A DNA stretch of 64,000 nucleotides from Glandiceps talaboti. Taxonomy: Eukaryota; Hemichordata; Enteropneusta; Spengelidae. Position numbers and translations under genes: made by a program. The notes beneath the pieces were generated by a model, which was given only the letters and a program-made list of their open reading frames with translations, was not told the origin of the DNA and made no database searches. This document shows positions 17,621 to 31,617 of this stretch, piece after piece. The stretch is from assembly GCF_964340395.1 (NCBI RefSeq), contig NC_135566.1:5686001-5750000 (forward strand). Direction: 5' to 3'. Position 1 is the first letter of the stretch, and each line of letters opens with the position of its first letter.

Positions 17621-18265
17621 AATAAATATGAGTTGAACCTTAAATATTTACATACATGTATGATACACTTACGGGAGATAACAGCGTGAATAAGTCTGAA
17701 GTTGGTATTAGGCAGATACAAGTATATAGAAGTCAGCTGACTAAGAGTCATAAAACTCCATGTCATGTCTCCTGTTAATCTCATCAAATTGAATGGAAAC
17801 TCTGCCCTTAATGATGATTAAAGGGACACGAGCACTGCAGCAGTTCAAATGTTTTTTATGTAATTTTTACTGCATTTCTAAAAGTTACTCACAGTGTCTA
17901 CTTTAATATTGAAGAATACTTATATAAACCATCACGTACAATTGACTGAACTCAAACCTGGTATTGTGATAGTATAACATGTAAACGACCTGGTGACGTA
18001 TACATTTGTATGTATAAAAACACTGAGAAATTATCTAGTATGCGATCAACTATTCTAACAATGCCAGAAAACAATCGTAATGCAAAGCATGCATCAACAA
18101 CAGTCCTGGCATAATATCAATTTTACACAGCTCTGCGTCTACGATTTGTAATCCTCTGACTTAGCTTCAGACTCTTTGATGTTGTACTTGATAACTTGCA
18201 GAAAGGTTTTCACCCTCACTGTTTTTTTCAGCATATCTAAAGTTCTTGTCTTAGTCTATGTATTA
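17621..18265 (+). repeat. Dispersed repeat X, copy 2 (empty site)
   Basis: Matches 7290-8170 but lacks the 281-bp foldback element and so preserves the ancestral insertion site around 18041-18055. As in copy 1, it starts right after an ATGT microsatellite. The pair could be two insertions of one element with a microsatellite at its 5' end, or duplicated DNA. Confidence 0.75.
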
Positions 18266-19060
18266 GCAAAAAAAAATGGGTCAAATTTGTGGGTATTACT
18301 CGAGACATATCACAATAATTCTCCCACACCTCTAAAAAACTAAACCCCCTTCAGCATTTTAAAAACATAGATAGTTACCTCGAGTTGCGTATTACGGTGT
18401 TTTGTATGTGCATTTTGTAGACCGACTGTAGCCAAAATCAGACTGCTATTTTTGTGCCAAATGTGAGTCTATAGTTGTTTTACCCAGTGCTTATCACAAA
18501 CCCTGTCCCCTCTTTCTTAGCATAACTAGCAAAAACATTTCACCATTCGTTATTTATCATTATATTGATAAAAAAAACAAAAAAACATTGTTTGAATTAA
18601 TTAATAAAAACCTAATTTCTTACCTTACATATGAGAGGGTTTACATATAAAATTGGGAATATTAAGTTAAATTTGGCTATTTTAATTTCGATTTTTCAAT
18701 ATTACTTTGTACTGTTTACAGTATTTATATGAGATTGTGAAACTACACGTTACCATGGTTACAGTTGGGGGATGCATAGACCCAATGAGACGAAATCTAA
18801 CTACCTCTGGCAATGGAAATATTTTGTTTGGCGAATAAAAATATAGGCTCATAATACTTCCACCTATGAAAGGTAAAATGATGGCTTCTGTTACTACATC
18901 AAAATTTACCGTCATGAACAGTAAACATGAATATATCATAGACGATATGTGGGAACAAAGAAGATACAAAAAACAACAAATGGTATTATCATTAATATAT
19001 ATTTAAAGATACGTGAAGTATTTGATTATTGACGGTGAAAGACCGACTGTGACCCCATAT
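18266..19060. other. Upstream region of SDR2, no gene recognised
   Basis: AT-rich DNA with no convincing exon. It ends at the proximal promoter candidate at 19061. Confidence 0.5.
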
Positions 19061-19089
19061 GTCACGTGATTATTTGTCAGGTGAGGTCA
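19061..19089 (+). promoter_or_regulatory. E-box (GTCACGTGAT) and AGGTCA half-site upstream of SDR2
   Basis: GTCACGTGAT at 19061-19070 contains the CACGTG palindrome bound by bHLH-zip factors (USF/MITF/TFEB class). It lies 82 bp before the SDR2 ATG. AGGTCA at 19084-19089 is a nuclear-receptor half-site. Both are short motifs that occur by chance; the proximity to the start codon is the only support. Confidence 0.3.
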
Positions 19090-19151
19090 GGGACACCCCT
19101 ACCCTCGCACTACATATACAGTTTCCTCAGCAATATCCCAGATCATCGACT

Positions 19152-22100
19152 ATGGCTTCATTGGCAAATAAGGTCACGCTAATAACAGGCAAGTAACTTC
19201 TAGTATCGCAAACAATGTGTGGACTGGGTGTAGACATGGGAGTAGAAGGGGGATCAATACCGGGATCATCACGGTGTAGACTAGTCCTGCTTGCAGACGG
19301 AGACAAGACGGCAGGGGACGGTCGACGGAATACGGAACTCATGTCATGATGTCCCAAGCAAGGAGGCGGACTACAGCTTGGTTCTTATGATGAAGCATAA
19401 AATAAAATCAACACTCGTGTTGTTCTCAAGATCTATGGTTTAATCACAGGGGCTATGTATTATTGCTTAGATTTCCGTTTTCTTAGGAAAATATCATACG
19501 AATCTTGCTGCTACAAATGTATCAATCTCTATACTATTACTACATATAGAGATTGATACATTACTCATTGATACTCTTCCCCTGTACAGGTAGGAATATA
19601 TAATCAAAAGGTTGTTATATTTAGTCTGTAGACCTGGAAAACAACAATCTATGAAATATTACACGCCCCTGTGGGTAGATGCAACATGGGGGGGGGGGGG
19701 GTTATGGATATTCTCTATTATTACTTTATTATTAGCTATTTCTATGTTACTGGGGAGGAGGTGTACTTTGTTGGAATGGGATCCTTTGATTTATCTATTT
19801 GTATAATTTTTGTTTATTTAGTGTTAAGATTAAGTAGATATTGAACGTTAACTGTTGTATTTAAACTAATATTTGGTACTGTACAGCTCTGTAATGCTTA
19901 TAACCATTTCATGTGTCCGTGGGTGGGGGTGGGGGAGCCATTTTAAGTTCTCATCATACAAAAACTATTTTACTTTTAATGGACCTTTTTTTTGTCATAA
20001 ATACAAATATTTCTATTAAAAAATGTCACATTGAGAAATAGATATATTTTCAACTTACTAAATGCATTGGCACAGTAAAGTGTCAATAAAAGAGCTATTT
20101 TTTCCTCACTACATACTGGCTTTGTCTATGATACTTGAGTGCCAGTGTTGGGTTACTCAGGGTATTTGCTACCAGGCAGCATGCTAGTGATGTTTATTGC
20201 ATGCTGCTCTGTCAATCACTGAACATTGAAGTTATACTGTCACTGCATGGAACATATTACACCACACTGACACTGACACTCACTTCATCAGAGGGTTATG
20301 TCTTATCATTGGCATTATTTAATGATATAATATTCCTTTCAGGTGATCTTATAAAATATCATTTTAATTATGTTTAATGGCTTGAGGTGTGTTGAAATTA
20401 AAAACCCACACGGAAGTTGCTTTTTGACAGTGACTATTGATGAAATCTGTATGTACTAGATATAATGACTGGCCAATAAATAATACAAGACCGGTTAATA
20501 CTTCAAACATTTCTCTACAGGAGCAAGTGCTGGCATTGGTGCAGGAACTGCCACACATTTTGCATCTTTAGGAAGTTGCCTTGCTCTATGTGGACGAAAT
20601 AAAGAAAACTTAGAAAAAGTTGGCAGTGACTGTGAAGCAAATGGACTACTTAAAAACAAGGTATTCAATAATCATATTGTACACTCCTTGGTTTTAATTT
20701 AGACTTGATATGCAGATTTAAAGCTTTTTAGTTTAAAATGATTTGTTAGTTACAATAATTTACTCATAATATCTTACATTTAAAAACATTATTGCATCAT
20801 TTGTTGGTAAACATATTTTATGTAGCTGTATACATGATATAAAATTATCAAACAAATTGATTTTGGGTCCACACCAAAAAATCAGCGCCCTCAATGGCAA
20901 TCACAATTCAACCTGTTACTGTACTACTTATGGATAAGTTTGCGCTTACTGAGTACTGTGTACATTGTATAATTATTGGTATTTTAACAATTAATTTTCA
21001 GTGAATAGATTGTGATACAATTAGTGTAGTATACGTACTTGTTTTAACATAGTGACAGATTCAAAACCAGGCTTTCACTCTAGATATAAACTTGCCACTA
21101 CAATTACACCTGTAGATAACATTGACTACTAATTAACAGATTCAGTGTCTGTTATAAGTCATTGACTAGTCTTGTGTGAATATATCTTAAGTTATTCAAT
21201 GAAAAAAAATGTGTATGTTGCAGGTAGTGCCGGTTTAAGTGTGACATACTTGTTATAAGAAAATCTTTTGAAGATCTAGCCTCCCCATTTTGTACTTCTT
21301 TATGTAGATCCTTCTCATACAAGGAGATCTTACAAATGAAGATGACTGCAAGGCTGCTGTAGAACGAACTATTGAGAAGTTTGGTCAGCTGGATGTATTG
21401 GTAAGATAATCCATTCATGGCATTGATTATTAACTAACAATCAATCAATCAGTCAGTTAATCAATTGATCGATCAAAAATATCAACAATACTAAAAAAAT
21501 TAACAAAGAAACAAGATAATCAACAGGGGTTGTCAGTGGCCAAGCAGTTAACTGATCTGACTAGGGTTATGCTCAGTTTGACCCTACCCACAATGCAAGT
21601 TTTTCCAGATTCCATGAATACTTCAGTTTCCTCCTGCTTCAACACTGTGGGTATTGCACAAGTGATGGCTGAACTTGAAATTTGATTTGGATTAATTGGT
21701 ATACTTTAACAATGAATGTAAAAATATTTTCAGACTTCAGAATGAAAATGAAATATGAATCCTATTACTATTATCACAGTCTGGGTGTAAACTGTAAGAT
21801 ACATCATGACGTTTCGCCCTCCACCGGCCTCCTCTACCTCATGGTAGGGGTTGGCCGATGTGTGAGGGTGCCCCGTCACGGCGTACCTTACAGACTAAGT
21901 CTGGGTGGCGAGCACTTGAAAAATGTGTATATGTGTGAGGGAGGTAATGGAGAAAATAAGAGTACATGACAAATATACCTAACCCCTCCCTGTCAGTATT
22001 ACAAAATTACCCTAGCAGTTATTCTCATATGTTTGTGTGGTTAAATAGGTAAATAATGCTGGCATTGTTGGTTTAGGTGGTATAGAAGCAACTTCCTTGG

Positions 22101-24976
22101 AAGAGTATGATACCATTATGAATATCAATGTGAGATCTGTGTTTCACATTACAATGTTAGCTGTACCACATCTTATCAAATCTAAAGGTAAGTATATATT
22201 TACGAAGATAAAAAAGGCTGCTCTCAAAGTATGATTTACATGTCAGAACTAAATGAAAATGTATGGGCACATTAAACCAACTGAAAGTAATAGTAAATAT
22301 GAATTGATCATGAGTTTCTGCAGGTATTCATTGTGATATATGTATAAACTACGAGATCCTAGTGTCTATCTTTGTATTTCTCACTGTAACATGTTTAAAA
22401 TGATGGGTCGTGTGGTCTGCTGTAAGCAAGGTTCATACACCTTTTAAAAAAAATTAAAGGACTTGAAAGGATTTTCTAGGGCATTGGTCAATGTTATAAA
22501 TTTCTTTTCTGTAATTTACAATACTGCAGAATTATAGGTCTTTGCCAGACTCAAAATTTGCGAAATTCTCATATATTTCAAATTATGGGATATAATTTTG
22601 TGTTCATGGAAACAATCAAGTCAACTAGTGTAAAGTATAACCTATTTTAAGTGGCTTCAGTTGATGCAAATCAAAATGATTCAAATATTTTCAATATTCT
22701 TGTAAATATGAAAAGGCTAATGACAGACAGTGCCTATAATTTGATACAATATCACAACTGTTCACCAGGCTCTGAGCTGTAGCATGTGTCTCAATAAATT
22801 GACACTGATGCAGCGGCATCTCAAAATCACTGCATTGACATTTGCTGACAAAAAGAATTGCCCAGTTTTGAGTCCCAGGATTCATCAGATAAGTTTGTAG
22901 GCATCAGGTATCAGGTAAATTATGTTAAAAACTGAATATTAATGTTTTATTTTCTAGATTTGACCTTATTTCAATGGAAAACAAAAACACAAAAATAAGT
23001 AGTGACTAAAATGCCTTCTTGTACATTGCATTTGTGTTGTCTACATAAGGATTACATGGGATCATTCATTTGTCGTTGACCAACTCTCTTTATAGCACTG
23101 TCAAACAAACATTTTTTTCATAGTTACTTTGCTTGAATCAGTTACTGTAAACCTAGATATTTTTGCTACTAGAAAATTTGTGGATTTTACAGTTTTGAGA
23201 TAGTTTTCAAAGACTGATTTTATTTTAAAACTGGTACATTGTGTTCATGTACAAGAAGGCATTTTAGTCACTACTTATTTCCGTGTTTTTGTTTTCCAGT
23301 GAAATAAGCAAAAATAGTCTAGCAAAAGTTTCCAGCCTTACAGTATTTCTTTATTGTTTTTCCCCCCATAGGTGCAATTGTGAATGTATCCAGTTTAAAT
23401 GGCTTGAGAGCAGTAAGTGAATACAGAATGTTATCTTGTTATTCAGTCATATCAATAATATTCTATTAATGTGAGCAATATTTAACATCTGTATCTCTTT
23501 AGCCATTAATGTTTCACATAGCTAACTAAAGAATACCAATGTTACAAAGACCACAAGAAGGGCAACTATAACTAATGACACATTTACTTCTCAGTCATCT
23601 CGATAAGTGGTGAGAAAGGCCAGGGCTTGGGAAAACAATGTAGCTCATGTGATGTTTGTTTGGGAGGGTGCACTTTGCACGCATGGTTCAAGAATTGTGT
23701 GAAGTTGAAGCATTTCATTTTTAGGTTTAAAATCAAGACCCAAAGCTATATATGACTGTACTCTATACACACTTTTGTATGTTTGTATTTTTCATTTTCA
23801 TTGTGTGATTGTTAATATGTAATTTGTACCTTTCCTAAGTTGTGACCCCCCCCCCCCCCCATGTTAAGTTGTGGTTCTGTTCATTGACTTCAAAACCAGT
23901 AACATATCAAGGGTTCCACAGTAGTTGAAGTATATGTTTGACTCATATAGTTTTCTATCTCATTAGTTTGCTCAAACATTGGTGTACTGTATGTCTAAAG
24001 CAGCAATTGACCAGTTTACAAACTGCATAGCACTAGGTAAGTTAAACCGTTTTAAAGGAAACTATTGAAAACAAGCAGTATTGTACTCATCAAAATTAAG
24101 TAAAGTTACAGAAACAACAATGTTTGCTGTCTAGATGCAGCTCTGCATAGACAAAGTCAGTCCATTCGTAATAGGTAACAAAGACGAGGTCGAGGCTCAT
24201 TTCATCCTAACTGCTTGTTCATGTTGAGTAAGTCTAGTAAGTCAACTACAATCTGCATCATGTGTCACTTTCTAAAATGAGCGAAATTAAATAATCTAAC
24301 TTACCCAGCCATGAACCAAATACCATACACCAGGGTAGGGAATTCTGTGTATGGACGTGATAATTACATAGCTCACGTCTCCAAGAACTTAGTGCCTGTA
24401 TCTGTTGTATCTACGGTAGAGGGTCACATGGGGTCTTAATCCTCCCTTGAACATGACATTAGACACCTCCATTGTTGCATACCCAGAATTCCTTAACTCA
24501 CTGTACTCTCGGTGTCTTCCTGACAGATTTGAATTATGTTATATTTCTTATTTTTAAAAGACGTTGCACAATGTAGAGTGGTTTAAAGTGACTTTTCATG
24601 ACTTACTTGATATCAAGGACCTAGGACAAAATCAGCCTCATATTTTGTTCCCCTTTAGTATATACGACAGAATAAATCTGATTTGATTAGTATGCTACAA
24701 GATATGAGTTGTAAATAGACAATTAAGTATAGTCCTTTCATTTTTTTGCAGAATTGGCATCAAAACAAGTCAGGGTTAATTCTGTGAAGTAGGTATCAAA
24801 CTTTAATCTTGAAATATACTATGCATTCAATTCATTAAACTCACTACCACCAGCACTATAAGGTACATCATCATCACATCATCATCAAAATTGTCATTAT
24901 TGTCCTCCTCCTCATCATCATCATCATCATCATCATCAAAATTGTCATTATTGTCATTGTCAGTTTGTTCATCAGT

Positions 24977-25021
<45 letters not shown>

Positions 25022-25971
25022 TTCATTATCCTTATGACTGCCACATTTTGGTACTTCTATTACAAAACCATTGAACCAATGTTATGCATAAATTTGCCCT
25101 GAATTCCATCTATGACGTGATTAAGTTTTACTTTGACTTTGCAAATACTTCCAGCAAATTGTATCCTGTTCTTTCTTGTAAATTTTATCCTGTTCTTGAA
25201 ATAATACAGTTGTCCACATGTTATGTAATTACGTACAGCGTGTATTTGTTTGATTCCTAAATGTCTAAGATTTGTCAATGTATTCAATACTTCCTATTCT
25301 TTTCCATTTCAAGCCCTGGAATGATAAAGTCAACCAACATCCATAGGAGAACTGAAATGAGTAATGAGGATATTGACAAGGTATGATACAAGAGTTTTAA
25401 TTTACAGAAGAGCCCAAATCTAAAACAAGTGATCACGTTTTAATCACAAATAATCAAACTGTTTGCATCATGTATCAGTATATGGCAAAGTGGTAGATGC
25501 ATGCACAGCCGGGACATGATGTAGTGGTTACTTGTCTTTTTTCACTTTGCTTACAAATTGCTTCCTTATAAGGACACACTATACATTTCTTTAATAGTTT
25601 ATCTGTTTTATTTATTGAGTTCCACAAACACACAATTAATCTATGTTGTTTCACATTGTTTTTTTCAAGAAGTAAAAAATCGTAAAATTGGTTTTATTCA
25701 TCAAAATACAAAGTAAATGCCGCTTTATTATCCAGATTGCTGTGGTAATAATTTGTATGCGTACAACAGTGTACCTATATCTGATCATATTTTAATCTTG
25801 CTGTCTCCCCAGTTTATGGAACGAATGAAAGAAGTCCACCCACTTGGTAGATCTGGAGAAGTAGATGAGGTTGCCAAGGCGATAGCATTCCTTGCATCTG
25901 ATGATTCATCTTTCATCACTGCTACACAACTCTCTGTAGATGGAGGCAGACATGCTGTGTGTCCAAGATAA
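19152..25971 (+). CDS. Short-chain dehydrogenase/reductase 2 (FabG-like SDR), complete
   Basis: Nine exons: 19152-19188, 20521-20660, 21308-21400, 22049-22187, 23372-23412, 23967-24036, 24752-24788, 25314-25380, 25813-25971, giving 260 aa, the normal SDR length. Cofactor site TGASAGIG at residues 12-19; NNAG at 92-95; Asn117 in NINVRS; Ser144 in VSSLNG; Tyr157 and Lys161 in YCMSK. This is the full classical tetrad with FabG-like spacing (Ser to Tyr 13). NPGM follows, and the tail is VDGGRHAVCPR. Exon phases equal those of SDR1 from exon 4 on, so the two are tandem duplicates with the carotenoid oxygenase between them. Intron 1 uses a GC donor (GCAAGT at 19189): only this splice restores TGASAGIG. 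Substrate unknown; expected to be an NAD(P)-dependent soluble oxidoreductase. Confidence is high for family and exon structure. Confidence 0.95.
19445..19673 (+). mobile_element. hAT-like MITE copy in SDR2 intron 1
   Basis: A 229-bp element, reverse complement of 39684-39908. Terminal repeats are CACAGGGGC..TGTATTATTGCTTAGATT and the inverse ending ACACGCCCCTGTG. Internally it contains an inverted AGAGATTGATACATT motif. Target duplication is no longer clear at this copy (GGTTTAAT versus GGTAGATG). Confidence 0.7.
22955..23315. mobile_element. Foldback/MITE-like element in SDR2 intron 4
   Basis: Arms of about 75 bp near 22955-23032 and 23243-23315 are reverse complements (shared core TAAGTAGTGACTAAAATGCC, continuing into CTTCTTGTACAT), separated by about 210 bp. 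No reading frame inside. Ends not exactly resolved. Confidence 0.6.
24905..25022. repeat. (CAT)n trinucleotide repeat in SDR2 intron 7
   Basis: Two long CAT/ATC runs separated by an AAATTGTCATTATTGTC spacer that itself recurs at 24889 and 24938. Confidence 0.9.
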
Positions 25972-26042
25972 TTCATTCTGCGACAAATTCATTATGTCTG
26001 CAACATGTCGGACATATAAAAGTTTTTAAGATTAAAAATTGT

Positions 26043-26048
26043 AATAAA
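26043..26048 (+). terminator. Polyadenylation signal of SDR2
   Basis: AATAAA 72 bases after the SDR2 stop codon; a short 3' UTR is implied. Not experimentally shown. Confidence 0.6.
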
Positions 26049-26734
26049 AGTCTTAAATGGTTGTTTGCTTGGTATTAATGAATATTAAAAATACCATTAC
26101 TGGTGTCTTCATGCTCCCAAAAAAGGTATCATGGGAGCAGGCACTGGTGAAGGTATTTCATAATTATTCATAAATACATAATAATGCCATTATTTTTATC
26201 ATGACCATCCTTGAATGGAATATTACTGTGCCTTTGAGCTCCACTCATATCAATTGATTTGACTTACTCTGTAATGGATCATCACCGCCATACCTTAATG
26301 AGGTGCACAAACAATGAAAAAGTCATAGGAAGCCAAAACCTTACCATCCGATGTTTGATTATAAATGTATCTCCAACATCTCTGGTTTGATGAATTAACA
26401 TATCTAAATGTTCATCTTGATTTTTAAGAAAACAGGACATCATCATCTGTATGCTATAATTACATACCTTTTGTTAACTATCATATTAAAGAATGGAATC
26501 ACAAGCTCTCACCCGGGTCTTTTTTGAAAATAGCTTTTATTAATTTCTCATGAGCACTGCAGGAGCAGAGCTGTGTGCTTAAGAAATGGTCTGTATAGAT
26601 GTGGTTAAGACAAACTTCTGCATTTCAATATCCTCACCCATCCCAGTATGCATACAAATGATTAGAATAGTAATGTGGATAACAAAGGGGTATTTACTTA
26701 GGACTAATGAATACAACAATTTTACGATTTTTTG

Positions 26735-26970
26735 GAGTAAACATTCAAAAAATGTACGCAAATATCCTTCGCAACCATGATCACACTCCTAGCAACAGCC
26801 AAACGATGGTGTATTTCACAAAGATAACAACAGGGATTCTTAGACAAGTAAACAAACATTCAAAAATGTATGTAAATATGCCTAGCAACAAGACCACGCC
26901 CATACCAACAGCCAAACGATCGCACCCATTACAAAAATAACAACAAGGGGATTAATAGATAAATGAATAA
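26735..26970. repeat. Two-copy tandem repeat, unit about 118 bp
   Basis: Two imperfect units begin with AACATTCAAAAA.TGTA.G and share CCTAGCAAC, CAACAGCCAAACGAT and ATAACAACA(A/G)GG. They lie between SDR2 and transporter A. Likely a short satellite remnant; no coding signal. Confidence 0.6.
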
Positions 26971-27361
26971 ACATGGATAGGCAACTGGATAATCATTCAG
27001 CAAATGAACAACTATACCTAGCATGGGTCAGTATGTGGATAAAAAAATTAAAAACTGTACAGTTGTGCTACAACTCCATTGGCACTATTTTTAAGATTAA
27101 GATAGTATGTTTCTCAGTAATAAAAGTCTTAAACAAATGAAATCTTTTTCATACGTATATTTATTTGCAATGGTTTGACCAATCAAAATTGGTACACTTC
27201 TATATGGTACTGGGTTAGCAATGATTTTAATTATATTAAAGTGAAAATGTCATTGTTAAAAAGCTGAAAAGGGGTCATTTCCAATTTTATGACATATTGA
27301 TTATTATCGTCTCGTGTTTTTTCGAGTTATTTATTTTTGATGAAATTCATTCATCACGAAA

Positions 27362-30300
27362 TTATCCTTGGGTAAAGTCTGTATCAATATATGTTGTGTT
27401 CACAGTTGCCATTTCGTTGTCACAAATATCTTTGCTACTTTCCGGCTCGATATCTTCAATCTCTTTCGATCTCTCACCATGCCAAGATCCCATTATTTGC
27501 AGAATTATGAAACATATTGCTGTCGAGAGTGTCATTCCCAGTGTCACATACATAAGCATCATAATGCTCACAGTTGCTAAGAGAAAGCCGAGTAACAGAG
27601 GGAGCACCATCTCCGATACTGAAGCAGCCATAATGAAGGTAGCCATTCGTTTCCCAGTAAGTCTGATGTATCGATCAGCCCATAACATAATACTTGGAAA
27701 TACAGTTGCCAAGGAAACCCCGAGTAATATCGTTGCCCCCCACAATACTTCTACGACTGTACCTCCGAATATCGCCAGTAGGGAGCTTGCTATACACATA
27801 CCACACAAATCAATGATCAACATAGTCCGTGGAGCAAGTCCTGTTGCACAGAATATACCAAGTACTCGTGAAGCAGCAAAGCTACCCCAGAAAGCGGCAT
27901 TCAAATAACTTGCTTGTTTCACCGAAAATGCAAAGTCAGATTCTACTGCAAAAGTAAATATAAATCCACCATAACCAATCTCGTGTCCGGTATAAAAAAA
28001 GCTGAAGAAAAATAAAAGTACTAACAATGTTATGTTAAAGATGTTGGTTTCCTTCTTGGGTCTTGTAGGAGTCTTCGGATTCGAATTACGACTTTTGGGA
28101 GTTGCAAACACACAACCATTTCTCACAAACATCGAGAAAAATGGTACAGCTACTATTAAAAGGAAAATTGATATTAATGTGAAGGGGACCCATAATGTTC
28201 CCTCATAATCCAAATCTTCCGCATTATTTAAGCCACTCTGATTGTCCTGCAGTTGATGAGGACTGGTTTCTAATGATGGGGATGGTGATGGACTCGTCAT
28301 ATTACTCTCCGACTCTATGGGTGTCAGAAACGGTCCCGCTATTAGCGGTGCCACGGTGGCTCCTACCGCAAAACACAAATAATGACCTTGGAGCATTGGT
28401 TCCGAATTCTTCCCCCATATTTTGATGCAGGAAGCGTTTGATGCTGTGAAAATAGAAGACTGAAGTGACTGCGAGTGTATCAGATGTAGAGAAATTGAAT
28501 CAGGGCGTGTTTCGATCATGACGTTAGAAGACGTAGAAATTCATGCATTCACTTACTGTCATATTCTTTTATTTAAAGTGCCACATGCTCATGAGTTTAT
28601 AAGCTTTTCACTCAAGAGAAAATCACCACATAAAACCACGATTAAACTATTCCAGTATAATGTTAATGTTGATGCATGCTTCTATTACCTTACAATTGTT
28701 TTCTAGCATTCTCAAAACTGTAGTAGGGATCTTTCGACATTTATATACGTCAGTTGAGTTCAGTCAGTTGCATGTTTCAGTGAGTAGAATACTGCGAGTT
28801 CCTTAAGAAAATGTAAAAATGTGAAAAAATTACGCCCTCAATAATAACCTAACCTTGGGATCATTATTTCCCTACTTGTTGATAAAAATAATAAAATAAT
28901 CACTAACCTGTCTCCAGACCACCTGTAAAAAATCCCCACGCCGCCATCACAAGAATAATCAATACAAATTCAGTGCACCATGGAACAGATGCACCAGTGA
29001 TGGCAGCGCCAAGAAGGCAAGTTCCTAAAATGAACTGGTTGTCAAATTTATCCATGCCAGCACCCCAGCTAAAAGAACCAATGAAATATCCAAAACTCCT
29101 GGCCGTGAATAAGAACGTTGTCTGTTGTAACGTGGTTCCCAATAACAACTGGAATTCCAATAGACACGGTCCAACAATAGCAATACAATAACCCTTGTAA
29201 CAAATTAAAACAATATCATTTTATAGCAGAGACCAGAGACTCAAAATGATACATCGCACACACCTTGCTAGCTAGACAGGTTCACCGTTGTTGGCGCTCC
29301 AGCATAATCTTTCTGACAATCAAGTTCACGTATTCATAAGTGTGGAAGGATCACCTTAGAACTTACCTAAACTATATAATTAAGATTAAATAGACTCAAA
29401 TTTTACTGTTTATACCTTGATCAGGAGAACTTTAACTCAGTCTTTGTTTAAATCATGAAAGAATTAGAGGTCACTTCGTGTATTTTTAGTAGAGGTCCAA
29501 ATGATCTTAATGGCCAATCACTGGTTCGTGTATTAGTGTTATCAATAGAGCCATATAGATTAAATAAGACCATTTTTTTGTTCTGGGCCAACTTTTTCTA
29601 TAACTCTGCCAAAAATCTGTTGTTTACACGTACATTTTAGCTGTAGTTTATAGACCTATAAGGTGAACACATTTAGAATTCTAAATTGCCGCCAAATAAA
29701 AAAAAAAGAAAATAAAGGTTCGTCGATTTCCTCATAAAAAAGGTGACGAACCGCATTATTCCTTTCAATATTTCAAAAGGACCAAGAGCAAACTTTCATA
29801 CTGAAGAGTTTAGGGAAAATCTAAGAACTAAAATTGTTATGGATATTAACTTTAATACGCTGTATAACGTTTCGTATCACAAAAATGTACAATATAATGT
29901 CATCTCAAAACTTGCACATTATGCTTTGTATAAACTCATCTGTAAGAGGATAGAATTTCATGAATAACTTCTATACCGCTCATCACTTTCTTTGGGTATT
30001 ATGTGTGCGGGTAGTTAGGGCTAAGTATATTGTAATTTGTTAACTTGAAGAAGATGATAGTAATCAGTTATTCGTTGTCTATTTTTGTGTACATTTTTTT
30101 TATATAGTTAGTTCAAATGAAAAAACAATCCAAACGGAAATGCTGTTTCACCTGAAAACAAGACCCTTGCCCATTTTCTTCTATTTTTATTTGTTCTTCA
30201 AAAAGATTTCAACAGATTTTACTTTTGTTGAGTAATTGGTTAACTTTACAGAGCCAAGAGTTGTTACAAGACTTACCACGCCAAATGACACCATGTACAC

Positions 30301-30447
30301 AAAAACTGTCTTTATTATTTTGATAGATCTCTTCTCTTCTTCATTTGTGTCCATCGTTACCTCGATATTTTCATTTGTCAGAATATCTTCTGGTACCTGC
30401 GACTGATCCGTCGATATAACCCAATCTTTCTCATCTGTGTCCGCCAT
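27362..30447 (-). CDS. Major facilitator superfamily transporter A (NaGLT1/MFSD4-like)
   Basis: Three exons on the minus strand: 30277-30447, 28908-29193 and 27362-28443, giving 512 aa. The chosen ATG (30447) matches the MADT start of copy B. Exon 1 encodes a charged cytosolic N-tail and the first half of TM1 (IKTVFVYMVSFGV). Exon 2 encodes TM1-TM3 with GYCIAIVGP, a GYFIGSFSWGAGMDKF loop (the DRxGRR-type 2-3 loop position) and PWCTEF. Exon 3 encodes the other helices, an extracellular loop of about 48 aa with two N-glycosylation sites (NMT, NQS), GHEIGYGGFIFTFAV, a WADRY motif and a cytosolic acidic tail. The fold fits NaGLT1/MFSD4-type sugar transporters; the true substrate is unknown. First of four tandem copies and very close to copy B. 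TTTATT (AATAAA on this strand) occurs at 27330 and 27160. Confidence 0.92.
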
Positions 30448-31368
<921 letters not shown>

Positions 31369-31617
31369 ATTATAGCCAATGTCGTGCCTTCGTGACAATA
31401 ATCGAGACCTTGACTCTCGAAAACAAAGTCTCTGGCATTTGTAAGGTGTATCAGAGAACCTTGGAAAGTTACTTCACACACTTTAATATAAAATATTACT
31501 CCAATTGACCTAACCTCTGACTCAAATGATACACTTTTCCTTCATGGTAAATATTATGATTTCTGCTGATACATCAATGTGTATGTCTTATGTATACATT
31601 GCCATTGACCCAAAACA

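Noticed and set aside
17081-17787. Long open frames of CMYV, YIHT or similar repeats (also near 7079, 36336, 44792, 47191, 47477, 54933)
   Set aside because: They are translations of tetranucleotide microsatellites, open in several frames and on both strands, with no other coding evidence.
19689-19702. Runs of G or C (also 23848, 52853 and 56151) as G-quadruplex elements
   Set aside because: Single homopolymer runs without the spaced G-tracts of a regulated quadruplex; could equally be slippage.
27297-27908. 203-aa plus-strand frame opposite transporter A (and similar frames opposite B, C and D)
   Set aside because: Shadow of the highly conserved minus-strand exon 3; no splice context or family similarity of its own.
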